Positions 25,437-37,017 of a DNA stretch of 64,000 nt are shown here, one piece after another. The translations under genes and the position numbers were made by a program. The first letter of the stretch is position 1; each line of letters begins with the position of its first letter. The notes under the pieces were generated by a model that ran no database searches, was not told the DNA's origin, and saw nothing but the letters and a program-made list of their open reading frames with translations. Origin of the DNA: Helianthus annuus (Eukaryota; Streptophyta; Magnoliopsida; Asterales; Asteraceae); NCBI RefSeq assembly GCF_002127325.2, contig NC_035435.2, positions 119,453,464-119,517,463 of the forward strand. The letters are read 5' to 3'.

Positions 25437-27236
25437 TGTAACACCCCAAAACTCGTATTATTAATACGTAGGTACGTTGCCATGTTAATTAAATGAAATA
25501 CAATAACTAGGTTATTAAACTTAGTTAAAAGCCTAACAAAATAAGTAAAGGAATGAAACTTGTGGCAACTATGATGGTATGATAAACTTGAGGGACTAGA
25601 TTTGCCAAATTTGAAACTGAAACTAATTAAAACAAAAATCACACACACACAAGGAGTGTGTGTGCGTGAGATCGATCAGGAGAAAAGAAAGAAAGGGGTG
25701 AAACCCTAATTCAAGAAAACCTTCAAATTGAAGGGGGAAATAAGCCCTAATCTGATGCATGGACTTAGATTCTTGATCATCTAAGAGTTCTCTACATAAG
25801 GTATGTTGAAATTTGTAATTTGGTGAAGTTGTATGAAGTGGGTTATGATTAATCCGTGAATTTATATGAAATTGAGCATGATTGTGTATTAGAATCACCA
25901 AATAGAACTTGTGTTGGGAAGGATTTTAAGTAATTTGATGATTAGAAGTGAAACCCACTTCTATGGTGAAGATGATGACATAGGTGTTTCACCCATGTCA
26001 AATCCTTGCTTGAATCATCAATGTGTATGTTGTATGTAATGGACTATCGCTAGATAGGTTGAGTATGGTATGTAATTTAGTTTATTCTAGTTTCATTTGA
26101 TGAATTATGTATGAACTTGGAAGATCATGCATAAATTAGTTGTACATTGTGTATAGCTAGTAGTACGCACGCCAAGTGTTTGATGAAATGTCTAGGTGAA
26201 GTTAGGATGTGAGATTGTATGAAATGGCTTGACATATATGAATGAAACATGATAATGATGTAATTAGTAGTATACTAACTTGAGGAATGTGCTTTAGATG
26301 GAACTCATACAAGAATTCGGGTTGAATGTATGTGTTGGTCAAGACTATGCATTAGAAGCTTGTACATTGTGCTTGAACGGGCGATGCTCCCCATGTGTTT
26401 TTATTAATCACTTAATTTCAATCAAGAAGTGAATGTGTACTAAATATATAATATATGACCATGCTAGTAAAGGATGATGTTATGAATTACGTTAGGTTGT
26501 CTAACTGAACAATGTGGTTGACAATTTATGTTGTATGCGTGTTAGTGAAAGTCAATGTAGATAAGAGCTGGAAAATGTGTATTAATATGAATAAGCATGA
26601 GTACTAACATTATTATGGCATGACGACATGAAAGGATAGGAACCACACTAGCATGGACCAAGCATGAAAGGCTAACGGGTCGAAATGAGGCAAGGAAGCG
26701 GTTACGAACATGGATGCACGAGGTAAGTGATTTCCGTAATCACTTCGCAGTACAAGTAAGTAATAAAGTGTTGTAATGAATTAAATATGATGTTTGAGGT
26801 CAAATATGTGTTAAAGTCTTTCGTCGTAAATGATGGGTTTAAGGTTGACCAAAATGCCCATGATGGGTATTTTGGGGTAAACGAACTTAAAAGTGGTTTA
26901 GAAGCAAGTTATTCGATTAGAGTAATGTTTAGGACAAGTATGGAAGTGGGGATGATGGTTTGGTCAGTCATAGACCAATTAATGCGCGAATACCCTTAAC
27001 GGGTCAAATAGTTAGAAAATAGTTAAGTCGAATGTATGTAAGTTAAGGATTTCCGTAATCCGGAAGTAAGATTTTAAGTTCATATGATAGAATGTGAATT
27101 TACAAGCATGTAGGAAGAAACGGGAGGTTAAACGGGTAAACGGTTTAAAAGTTACGTGCGTTTTAGTGCGTACGGACGACGAAACGAACCTGCAGAAAAC
27201 TGCAAAAACTAGAGGGCGTCGCCGACGGGTAGGGGG

Positions 27237-28016
27237 CCCAAAGGTGGGATCCTAAAGAATATGTAGTAATTTGGTACCCAAAGGTGGGATCCTAAAGAAT
27301 ATGTAGTAATATGGTACCCAAAGGTGGGATCCTAAAGAATATGTAGTAATTTGGTACCCAAAGGTGGGATCCTAAAGAATATGTAGTAATTTGGTACCCA
27401 AAGGTGGGATCCTAAAGAATATGTAGTAATATGGTACCCAAGGGTGGGATCCTAAAGAATATGTAGTAATTTGGTACCCAAAGGTGGGATCCTAAAGAAT
27501 ATGTAGTAATTTGGTACCCAAAGGTGGGATCCTAAAGAATATGTAGTAATATGGTACCCAAAGGTGGGATCCTAAAGAATATGTAGTAATTTGGTACCCA
27601 AAGGTGGGATCCTAAAGAATATGTAGTAATTTGGTACCCAAAGGTGGGATCCTAAAGAATATGTAGTAATATGGTACCCAAGGGTGGGATCCTAAAGAAT
27701 ATGTAGTAATTTGGTACCCAAAGGTGGGATCCTAAAGAATATGTAGTAATTTGGTACCCAAAGGTGGGATCCTAAAGAATATGTAGTAATATGGTACCCA
27801 AGGGTGGGATCCTAAAGAATATGTAGTAATATGGTACCCAAAGGTGGGATCCTAAAGAATATGTAGTAATATGGTACCCAAAGGTGGGATCCTAAAGAAT
27901 ATGTAGTAATATGGTACCCAAAGGTGGGATCCTAAAGAATATGTAGTAATATGGTACCCAAAGGTGGGATCCTAAAGAATATGTAGTAATATGGTACCTA
28001 AATGTGGGATTCTAAG
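27237..28016 (+). repeat. 40-bp tandem array, 19 copies, in the 5' LTR of D
   Basis: The unit runs CCCAAAGGTGGGATCC then TAAAGAATATGTAGTAATWTGGTA. Nineteen exact-length copies start every 40 bases from 27237, then a diverged partial copy begins at 27997. Copies differ only at a T/A position (TTTGG or ATGG) and at AAAGG/AAGGG. The order of variants repeats in blocks of three and six units. There are no spacers, so it is not CRISPR-like. Confidence 0.97.
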
Positions 28017-28035
28017 TTAAGAATTTCCTTAAGTA

Positions 28036-28345
28036 GATACGTATGAAGGTATGTATGTATGTATGTGTGAGTATAAGTGGTATGTATGAATGAATGTATG
28101 TATGTATGTAGGTGTGTATGTAGGTAGTATGTGTATGTGTATATATATATCCAAGTGAGTATGTACGAAAGTGTGTGCACGTATGTAGGGTTGTGAGAAG
28201 GCATGTAATAGGTATGTATGTAGACATGTATGCATGTATGTATGTAGGTATGCACGTATGTAGGAACGTACGTATGAATGTAGGTACGTAGGTTTGTAAG
28301 TAGTTATGTGTGAACGGATGCACATATGTAAGTATGTATGAAAGT
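28036..28345 (+). repeat. GTAT-rich degenerate microsatellite in the 5' LTR of D
   Basis: Tetranucleotide GTAT/GTAG runs over about 300 bases. On the minus strand they give long frames rich in Tyr-Ile-His-Thr, which are artefacts. The copy in the other LTR is at about 33784-34093. Confidence 0.93.
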
Positions 28346-28826
28346 ATATACGCATGTATTCAATGAAATTGAGTATTGACGATAATAATAGTGTGCCTTG
28401 TGAACGAAGTGTAACGCAGGTACAATGAGAAAGTCTCACCACGGAATGTACGATCAGATGGAAAGCTGGGATGTAAAGAATTAACGGAACAAAAAGTAAA
28501 CGTGAATAAATCTTGTATGTTTATAATGCGTACTAATGTTATGAATTTAATGTGGTGAGCGCAGGTAGTACGAGTCATGAGGATCACCAAGGAACAGAGA
28601 TCGAGGATCGAGTCACTAGTGAGATTGTACGGGAACGTTGATGTATATAATGTAGTAAACATAAGCTATGTTTCTACTTAGTAAATAAGTCGATTGATGG
28701 ATTTATGGGAAAGAGTTATGTTAAAGTTAATTTTTAAATAAGTTAAGGTGTTTATAATGAAAGAAAGTTTATGGCTTGAACTTCCGCTGCTACTTTTGGT
28801 CAAATACGTATTAGGGTCTTACAAGT

Positions 28827-28839
28827 TGGTATCAGAGCC
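28827..28839 (+). other. Primer binding site of element D
   Basis: TGGTATCAGAGCC four bases after the LTR end; initiator tRNA-Met type. A nested hairpin (28842-28888) follows immediately. Confidence 0.95.
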
Positions 28840-31144
28840 CTGGTTTGAGGGAATCAAGTACGAGAAGGTAGGTACTTGAACTCAAACCTATGTGCTCTTG
28901 TGATAAGGAACCTGTACAATCCATGACTCGATCAAGATCCAAAGGTAGAAATGGAATGAAAACGTGTATGTATGTATTCATATGAAGAAGCTAACGGTTT
29001 GCTATGTGCAAGGTAAGCTTAAAAGTTTGGAGAGGATGATCCGTGAATGCAGTCTAAGGTGGATGCTAAGGCAGGCAAGGATGCGAATGGACAGACGGAC
29101 CCCAGGTACACAATGTTGACATGTATGGGTACCGTTGTTAAAAGAAAAAGGAAGAAGTCTCCTTGGGAGGGTAAGTACTAAACGGAAGACAACGATATTG
29201 TCTTGGTAAAATTGTAAAAATGTAGCACGAACTGAGACCCACTAATGCGGACATAAGGCGATGATTACCTGAAGGCACGGAATTAGTATGTGAATTGCGC
29301 ACCTGGCCAGTACGCAAGAAGCATATGACGTTCGTGAGACCGTGGTAATTATCGCAGGTATATCTGTAGAATTGGGTAGCAGGTGGGCGTGCGGGTGAAG
29401 TGGGTAGTAAGGCTCTCGGGAAATTAAGAGTACTATGTAGGAATGAAATGCAGAAAATGATATGTTTGAATATGTGAGACGGATTCAGCACATGTAATGA
29501 ATGAAAGATGTGAATGGGTAATGTAAATGAAATGTTTGAATCCGCGAAAAGGATTCAAAGCACGAAAGGAAGAAAATGTATGAATAGTATGTTTGGAACC
29601 GCTAGACGGATTCAAAACATGAAAGCAATGAAAGGCATGAATGTGACGTTTGAGTTCGCGGGACGGATTTAAAATATAAAAAGGGATGAAATTAATCCAC
29701 ATCACAATGTGTCGACAGTTTGACCATGGTTGTGTCAAACGAGTCATACGGGTAAATGTAAAGTAATAAACAAAAGAATGATCGTAATGGGCATGCAAAC
29801 CTAAATTTTAAAGCGAAAGAAAGAAGTTCGAACAAGTTATGTGTTAAATGTGTTAGTAATGGACTCTTAGGAGTCATAATGAATGACGGGCTACGACCCG
29901 GACAATGATTTAAATACGAACAGGTAAGTTTTGTTAAGAATACCGAAATGATGTAATGAATGTCTTTGCAAGTAAGCATGAATGGAAAGAAGTACGAAGA
30001 GTACCTCAATACATCTATGGTAAGTAAGAAATGACAGTCTGACCTGGAAAGGTCCAACTGCAAAGGTTGATGAAATGAGGAACTAGAATAAAAGAATTGC
30101 AGGTAAGGAATGAAATGCGGAATGTGTTAAAGTTTGTACGCACGACGTTGAAAACGGAAATATAGGTGAGTAATCACCTAGTATAATGAATGCTTGAATG
30201 AAATGTGCTAACCGCTAAAATTGTAGATTGTAATGTTAGGAACTCTTGATGTGATGAAACCAAACGAATTGGTGGAAGGATGTGCACGAGCGAAAGCGCA
30301 TTACGCGGATGAATGAAATCTAGCCTGGTATGGCTAGTACTCGTGAAGAATGCGGATCGATCCGGGTTGCGGATCGTCGATTGATGATATGAGATGAGGT
30401 CAGTAAAAAGTTTAACTTATGTTAGATGAGTATGAATTGGTCAATTGGGTACGACCTACGAAATGAATGATGGGATGGGTATGGTATAATATGGGAAGTT
30501 TGATTTTTTTTTAGTTGACATAAGAAGAAAATTATGTCATCAAGAAGCGAATCTCAAAGGTTTTGAGTGAAAAGTTCGAGTATTGGTTAAACTCTCATGA
30601 AATAAATTGCACGAAACGTATGCTTATGCAAAATAAGTAAGACCCGAAATAAGAGGTTAGTAATGTGAAACAAATGAGGTAAGTTGAAGATAAAGTATGA
30701 AAAAAAAAAATATGGACTTGTTAGAAAGAAGTCAATTGTATGAATAGTCATGAAGCGGGAATGGATAGTTACTTAGTATTACGATGTATCCATCAAAGTT
30801 AAGCATAGAGGTGTATGTATAAATTACGAAGTAAGAGCGTAACCTCAATAAGAATAATACGAATATTGGAAATGAATAAAAAAAAAAAAAAAAGAGGGAA
30901 TGTTATTAATAGGATGTTGAAATTGTTTCAAGTAAACAAAACGGTGTATTGTACATGATATACGAGTATTAGAATGGGGAAGGAACCATTAGCTATGAAA
31001 TGGGTTAAAAACTAGCGCTATTAGTGAAAGTGACACCAATAAGAACTCCGAGATGGGTTCTTGAAAGCAGAAGATTGTCACTAAGATGGGCTAGAGGTCG
31101 TATGGGGCAAAGTGAAAGAATAGTTGTGTTTAATGGAAATGAGA
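28840..31144 (+). other. Serial-hairpin internal domain of element D, non-coding
   Basis: No frame longer than about 120 codons and none with a domain. The region carries many short perfect inverted repeats, including stems of 8-9 bp at 28854, 29535 and 30516 and 7 bp at 29186, 29718 and 30163. At 29464, 29534, 29590 and 29648 a block of about 56-70 bases recurs, each copy beginning with a degenerate or perfect GTTTGAATCC/GGATTCAA stem. Poly-A stretches lie near 30699 and 30878. The same style of organisation is seen in element E. Confidence 0.75.
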
Positions 31145-31184
31145 AAGGTTTCGGGGACGAAACCTTCTTTAAGGGGGGTAGACT
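31145..31184 (+). promoter_or_regulatory. Pre-PPT hairpin and polypurine tract of element D
   Basis: AAGGTTTC (31145-31152) pairs with GAAACCTT (31159-31166), loop GGGGAC. Purine tract AAGGGGGGTAGACT (31171-31184) abuts the 3' LTR. Confidence 0.88.
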
Positions 31185-34100
31185 TGTAACACCCCAAAAC
31201 TCGTATTATTAATACGTAGGTACGTTGCCATGTTAATTAAATGAAATACAATAACTAGGTTATTAAACTTAGTTAAAAGCCTAACAAAATAAGTAAAGGA
31301 ATGAAACTTGTGGCAACTATGATGGTATGATAAACTTGAGGGACTAGATTTGCCAAATTTGAAACTGAAACTAATTAAAACAAAAATCACACACACACAA
31401 GGAGTGTGTGTGCGTGAGATCGATCAGGAGAAAAGAAAGAAAGGGGTGAAACCCTAATTCAAGAAAACCTTCAAATTGAAGGGGGAAATAAGCCCTAATC
31501 TGATGCATGGACTTAGATTCTTGATCATCTAAGAGTTCTCTACATAAGGTATGTTGAAATTTGTAATTTGGTGAAGTTGTATGAAGTGGGTTATGATTAA
31601 TCCGTGAATTTATATGAAATTGAGCATGATTGTGTATTAGAATCACCAAATAGAACTTGTGTTGGGAAGGATTTTAAGTAATTTGATGATTAGAAGTGAA
31701 ACCCACTTCTATGGTGAAGATGATGACATAGGTGTTTCACCCATGTCAAATCCTTGCTTGAATCATCAATGTGTATGTTGTATGTAATGGACTATCGCTA
31801 GATAGGTTGAGTATGGTATGTAATTTAGTTTATTCTAGTTTCATTTGATGAATTATGTATGAACTTGGAAGATCATGCATAAATTAGTTGTACATTGTGC
31901 ATAGCTAGTAGTACGCACGCCAAGTGTTTGATGAAATGTCTAGGTGAAGTTAGGATGTGAGATTGTATGAAATGGCTTGACATATATGAATGAAACATGA
32001 TAATGATGTAATTAGTAGTATACTAACTTGAGGAATGTGCTTTAGATGGAACTCATACAAGAATTCGGGTTGAATGTATGTGTTGGTCAAGACTATGCAT
32101 TAGAAGCTTGTACATTGTGCTTGAACGGGCGATGCTCCCCATGTGTTTTTATTAATCACTTAATTTCAATCAAGAAGTGAATGTGTACTAAATATATAAT
32201 ATATGACCATGCTAGTAAAGGATGATGTTATGAATTACGTTAGGTTGTCTAACTGAACAATGTGGTTGACAATTTATGTTGTATGCGTGTTAGTGAAAGT
32301 CAATGTAGATAAGAGCTGGAAAATGTGTATTAATATGAATAAGCATGAGTACTAACATTATTATGGCATGACGACATGAAAGGATAGGAACCACACTAGC
32401 ATGGACCAAGCATGAAAGGCTAACGGGTCGAAATGAGGCAAGGAAGCGGTTACGAACATGGATGCACGAGGTAAGTGATTTCCGTAATCACTTCGCAGTA
32501 CAAGTAAGTAATAAAGTGTTGTAATGAATTAAATATGATGTTTGAGGTCAAATATGTGTTAAAGTCTTTCGTCGTAAATGATGGGTTTAAGGTTGACCAA
32601 AATGCCCATGATGGGTATTTTGGGGTAAACGAACTTAAAAGTGGTTTAGAAGCAAGTTATTCGATTAGAGTAATGTTTAGGACAAGTATGGAAGTGGGGA
32701 TGATGGTTTGGTCAGTCATAGACCAATTAATGCGCGAATACCCTTAACGGGTCAAATAGTTAGAAAATAGTTAAGTCGAATGTATGTAAGTTAAGGATTT
32801 CCGTAATCCGGAAGTAAGATTTTAAGTTCATATGATAGAATGTGAATTTACAAGCATGTAGGAAGAAACGGGAGGTTAAACGGGTAAACGGTTTAAAAGT
32901 TACGTGCGTTTTAGTGCGTACGGACGACGAAACGAACCTGCAGAAAACTGCAAAAACTAGAGGGCGTCGCCGACGGGTAGGGGGCACAAAGGTGGGATCC
33001 TAAAGAATATGTAGTAATTTGGTACCCAAAGGTGGGATCCTAAAGAATATGTAGTAATATGGTACCCAAAGGTGGGATCCTAAAGAATATGTAGTAATTT
33101 GGTACCCAAAGGTGGGATCCTAAAGAATATGTAGTAATTTGGTACCCAAAGGTGGGATCCTAAAGAATATGTAGTAATATGGTACCCAAGGGTGGGATCC
33201 TAAAGAATATGTAGTAATTTGGTACCCAAAGGTGGGATCCTAAAGAATATGTAGTAATTTGGTACCCAAAGGTGGGATCCTAAAGAATATGTAGTAATAT
33301 GGTACCCAAAGGTGGGATCCTAAAGAATATGTAGTAATTTGGTACCCAAAGGTGGGATCCTAAAGAATATGTAGTAATTTGGTACCCAAAGGTGGGATCC
33401 TAAAGAATATGTAGTAATATGGTACCCAAGGGTGGGATCCTAAAGAATATGTAGTAATTTGGTACCCAAAGGTGGGATCCTAAAGAATATGTAGTAATTT
33501 GGTACCCAAAGGTGGGATCCTAAAGAATATGTAGTAATATGGTACCCAAGGGTGGGATCCTAAAGAATATGTAGTAATATGGTACCCAAAGGTGGGATCC
33601 TAAAGAATATGTAGTAATATGGTACCCAAAGGTGGGATCCTAAAGAATATGTAGTAATATGGTACCCAAAGGTGGGATCCTAAAGAATATGTAGTAATAT
33701 GGTACCCAAAGGTGGGATCCTAAAGAATATGTAGTAATATGGTACCTAAATGTGGGATTCTAAGTTAAGAATTTCCTTAAGTAGATACGTATGAAGGTAT
33801 GTATGTATGTATGTGTGAGTATAAGTGGTATGTATGAATGAATGTATGTATGTATGTAGGTGTGTATGTAGGTAGTATGTGTATGTGTATATATATATCC
33901 AAGTGAGTATGTACGAAAGTGTGTGCACGTATGTAGGGTTGTGAGAAGGCATGTAATAGGTATGTATGTAGACATGTATGCATGTATGTATGTAGGTATG
34001 CACGTATGTAGGAACGTACGTATGAATGTAGGTACGTAGGTTTGTAAGTAGTTATGTGTGAACGGATGCACATATGTAAGTATGTATGAAAGTATATACG

Positions 34101-34571
34101 CATGTATTCAATGAAATTGAGTATTGACGATAATAATAGTGTGCCTTGTGAACGAAGTGTAACGCAGGTACAATGAGAAAGTCTCACCACGGAATGTACG
34201 ATCAGATGGAAAGCTGGGATGTAAAGAATTAACGGAACAAAAAGTAAACGTGAATAAATCTTGTATGTTTATAATGCGTACTAATGTTATGAATTTAATG
34301 TGGTGAGCGCAGGTAGTACGAGTCATGAGGATCACCAAGGAACAGAGATCGAGGATCGAGTCACTAGTGAGATTGTACGGGAACGTTGATGTATATAATG
34401 TAGTAAACATAAGCTATGTTTCTACTTAGTAAATAAGTCGATTGATGGATTTATGGGAAAGAGTTATGTTAAAGTTAATTTTTAAATAAGTTAAGGTGTT
34501 TATAATGAAAGAAAGTTTATGGCTTGAACTTCCGCTGCTACTTTTGGTCAAATACGTATTAGGGTCTTACA
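31185..34571 (+). mobile_element. 3' LTR of element D
   Basis: Copy of 25437-28823 at offset 5748 with the same 40-bp array (32985-33764) and the same order of unit variants, as expected when one template made both LTRs. It is followed by the AAATC duplication at 34572-34576. Confidence 0.95.
32985..33764 (+). repeat. 40-bp tandem array, 19 copies, in the 3' LTR of D
   Basis: Same unit and same variant order as the array at 27237. The only difference seen is one base in the first unit. Confidence 0.96.
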
Positions 34572-34576
34572 AAATC

Positions 34577-35078
34577 CTGGTTATAAATTAAACTTGTCTA
34601 CGTGACTAGGCCTTTATGTGCCATTATTAACTTATAACTTAGAATTTATGATAAAAATCCTGAATAATTAACCAAAATGGGTATTATAAACCATGGTTAA
34701 TAAATCGTTTAAAACAATAAAACTGTATAAGCTTCCGTATAAACCTTGTCCTTGTTTAATTTTATGTAGCAATTAAAGCTACATGGCTAGGTCGGAGGAA
34801 GTGAACAGTCATTCTCTGGAAAACCACGATGATAATGATAGGGTTAATATAACCAAAGGAGAGCTCCGTGGCCTGATTGATACAGCTGTATCTAAAGCTG
34901 TAGCGGAGCAATTCAAGGAGTTTTGTGGAACTCATAGTAGAGCTTCTTCGGTACCCCCACTCTAATAAGTCTGTTTCTAAGACTCATTCAGAAGCTCATA
35001 GTAAACCACCCTCTAAGAAAGATGAACCTAAGAAAGAGGATGTCGAACATTCCTCAAACCAACACATTATTCCATCCA
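34577..35078 (+). pseudogene. Second internal region of element B, 3' part with gag start
   Basis: It continues the B leader after element D and matches 16430-16840. The gag start is ATG 34783. Codon 46 is GAG here, where the first copy has TAG. A short insertion near 34953 shifts the frame, giving stops at 34963-34968. Homology to B stops at 35078 within a TCCATCCA stretch, so the rest of this copy has been deleted and joined to LTR F. Confidence 0.85.
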
Positions 35079-35703
35079 TGAGAGGCTAATCACCTCGGTT
35101 TCACCCCGGTGTAGGTAGTTATTAACTTTAGGGTTTCGAATTGTTCTTGTTTCAACTTTGTGACAATTTGTGTTTGATTTTTGAAACCATTGACAATAGT
35201 TTACATTTGTTGCGTATTCGTAAATTGTCAAACGATGTTAAAAGTTATGACTTTACGAAATGGTTATGTGTAGTTATGCATTGTCGTGGTTAGGTTTTAC
35301 TTGTGTTGATTACAAAGTGCATTATTGTCCGTTTTTCGAAACGTTGATAGTTATTGGCACCTAAGTCACGGTACACTAAATCCGCTAATCGTACGCAATT
35401 GAGTTGACTCTAAAAACTCGTAGAAACCCTAGGTTGGCAATTACCGAAACCGGGTGTGAACCCTTTTTCTTATTATTGTTTAGTAATCAATCTTTCGTGT
35501 TTTCGGTAATCAGTAGTTATTAATCAATCAAACCAATTTTATTAGTTAAATTCATATCTTTCAATTAAACAAAAATACAAAAATATCTGGCAAGCTTCAT
35601 AAATTGTGACAATTGTTCTAATTCAATTGAATCCACACACAAACCACATACTCTTCGTGGTTCGACCTCTTGCTACCACTAACACATAGTTAAGGGTAAT
35701 TTG
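35079..35703 (+). mobile_element. Second part of LTR F
   Basis: Contains GAGGCTAATCACCTCGG followed by a long AT-rich stretch and CGTGGTTCGACCTC near the end, features I associate with Athila/Tat LTRs. It ends with ATTTG (35699-35703), the target duplication of element C. No coding frame. Confidence 0.5.
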
Positions 35704-36027
35704 TGTGACAACTCGAAATCTAGAACCTTTCGTTGTGTCTCGATGTAACTTGCTTGTACGTTATGTGATTAGTTGACTGACTAAACTTAATGATAAACGT
35801 GAACCTTTTATGTGATATGTGTCTTGTTTGTGTGTATATATAATTATGTATGTGTTATATGCGAGCCGAGAACCCGACCGAGAACAAAGAACCCGACTCG
35901 AGACCATGAGGTCTCGAGTGAATAGTGACCAAATGGGCCTTGGGCCGAGAACCTAGTGACCGGTTGGGCCATTTGGGCCGTAAACCCCCACCCGAAACCC
36001 ATTAAGGGTGCACCACTTGAACTAGCA

Positions 36028-36035
36028 TATATATA
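36028..36035 (+). promoter_or_regulatory. TATA box of LTR C
   Basis: TATATATA 325 bases into the LTR, followed by a pyrimidine- and CA-rich segment. Copy in the 3' LTR at 43598-43605. Confidence 0.6.
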
Positions 36036-36769
36036 CCACTCCCTAGTTAACCTTGTCATTTTTGGAACAACACATACACACACACACTCTCCTATCTTCC
36101 CTCTCACTAAAACTCTAGAACACAAACACACCTCCAAGCTCTCGGATCCAATCGGTTGGCACAAGAACTCTCGGATTTGGACTTTGGATCGGCACACACA
36201 CACTTCACCAACCGGTTAGTAATTATCATGTTTATTGATTGATGTTGTTGTTGATTACATGATAATATGAGTGATATGATTCAACTAGTGTAATGTATGC
36301 CTTGATGATGTTTTATGTATGTTAAAAAGCTTTAATGTCGGATGTGTTGCTAAGGAACTCATGATATCTTGTGACCAAATATGACACAAACCCTTGATTA
36401 TTGATGATTATGAAAACCGGTTTGTTTATGTGTAGTATCATGTTAATCGGATAGGTGTAGAATTGATTTTTAGATGTTTAAATGAGTATGTTAAGTATGT
36501 TACATTGTGGTTCATAAATTTGGTTGAACAAGGGTTGTTTATGTTATGAATAAACTTGATGAATGTGTTTGAACATATGAAGAACAATTTGAATGATGGT
36601 TGAAGATGTGAAAACCCTTGTGATTTTGATCCATTCTTACTAATAGCCTGATTAGGAAAACTTGTTAGTGAAATTCTATTGGTTGTTTCCTGATTTGGGC
36701 CTGATTTCATTGTACCATTAAGCTGACCATATCTGAATCAACACTGAACATGAAAATGACAGCATTCCG

Positions 36770-37017
36770 ACTCGCAATCACACGGTTGCGACTCGCAACC
36801 ACAGCATGACAACTCGAGACCACGCGGTTGCGACTCGCAACCATAGCCGGACAAGCCGAGACCACAGGTTACGAGTCCCGTTGCGACTCGAGACCTTAGC
36901 ATGATGAACCGAAACCATGGTTGCGACACCGGTTGCGACTCGCAACCATTTATGATCAGCACAAACAGCATGACTCGAGACCATGCTTGCGAGTCCGGTT
37001 GCGACTCGAGACCACAC
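36770..37017. repeat. Clustered ACTCGCAACC/ACTCGAGACC palindromes in LTR C
   Basis: Three exact copies of GGTTGCGACTCGCAACC (6-bp stem, 5-nt loop) and several relatives ending GAGACC are spaced about 40-100 bases apart. The 3' LTR copy is at 44340-44587. The minus-strand frames here are artefacts of the repeat. Confidence 0.85.

Larger units (their letters stand above)
25437..28823 (+). mobile_element. 5' LTR of element D
   Basis: TGTAACACCCC start and CTTACA end. Contains a (CA)n/(GT)n inverted pair near 25644-25663, a 40-bp tandem array and a GTAT-rich microsatellite. No protein domain on either strand. Confidence 0.92.
25437..34571 (+). mobile_element. Complete non-coding LTR element D (9.1 kb, LARD-like)
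   Basis: Two LTRs of exactly 3387 bp (25437-28823 and 31185-34571, offset 5748) differ at only two positions I can find (26152 T/C; 27238 C/A). They are flanked by AAATC on both sides. Between them are only 2361 bases: primer site at 28827, no gag, protease, reverse transcriptase or integrase, and a polypurine tract at 31171-31184. The TTTCGGGGACGAAA motif before the tract links it to Tekay-type gypsy elements. It must borrow enzymes from a relative to move. It is the youngest insertion here together with C. Confidence 0.93.

Noticed and set aside
27237..28016. CRISPR-like regular array
   Set aside because: Units are contiguous 40-bp copies with no variable spacers, inside a plant LTR, and are present twice because both LTRs carry it.
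27998..28442. Overlapping minus-strand frames rich in Tyr-Ile-His-Thr (also at 33746-34190)
   Set aside because: They are translations of the GTAT microsatellite; all three frames stay open for the same reason.
29138..30063. Three overlapping minus-strand frames in element D
   Set aside because: No domain, composition matches antisense of AT/purine-rich non-coding DNA; the hairpin content explains the region better.
35844..36203. 119-codon minus-strand frame duplicated at 43414-43773
   Set aside because: It is antisense to the LTR promoter and leader of element C, has no domain, and is duplicated only because the LTR is.
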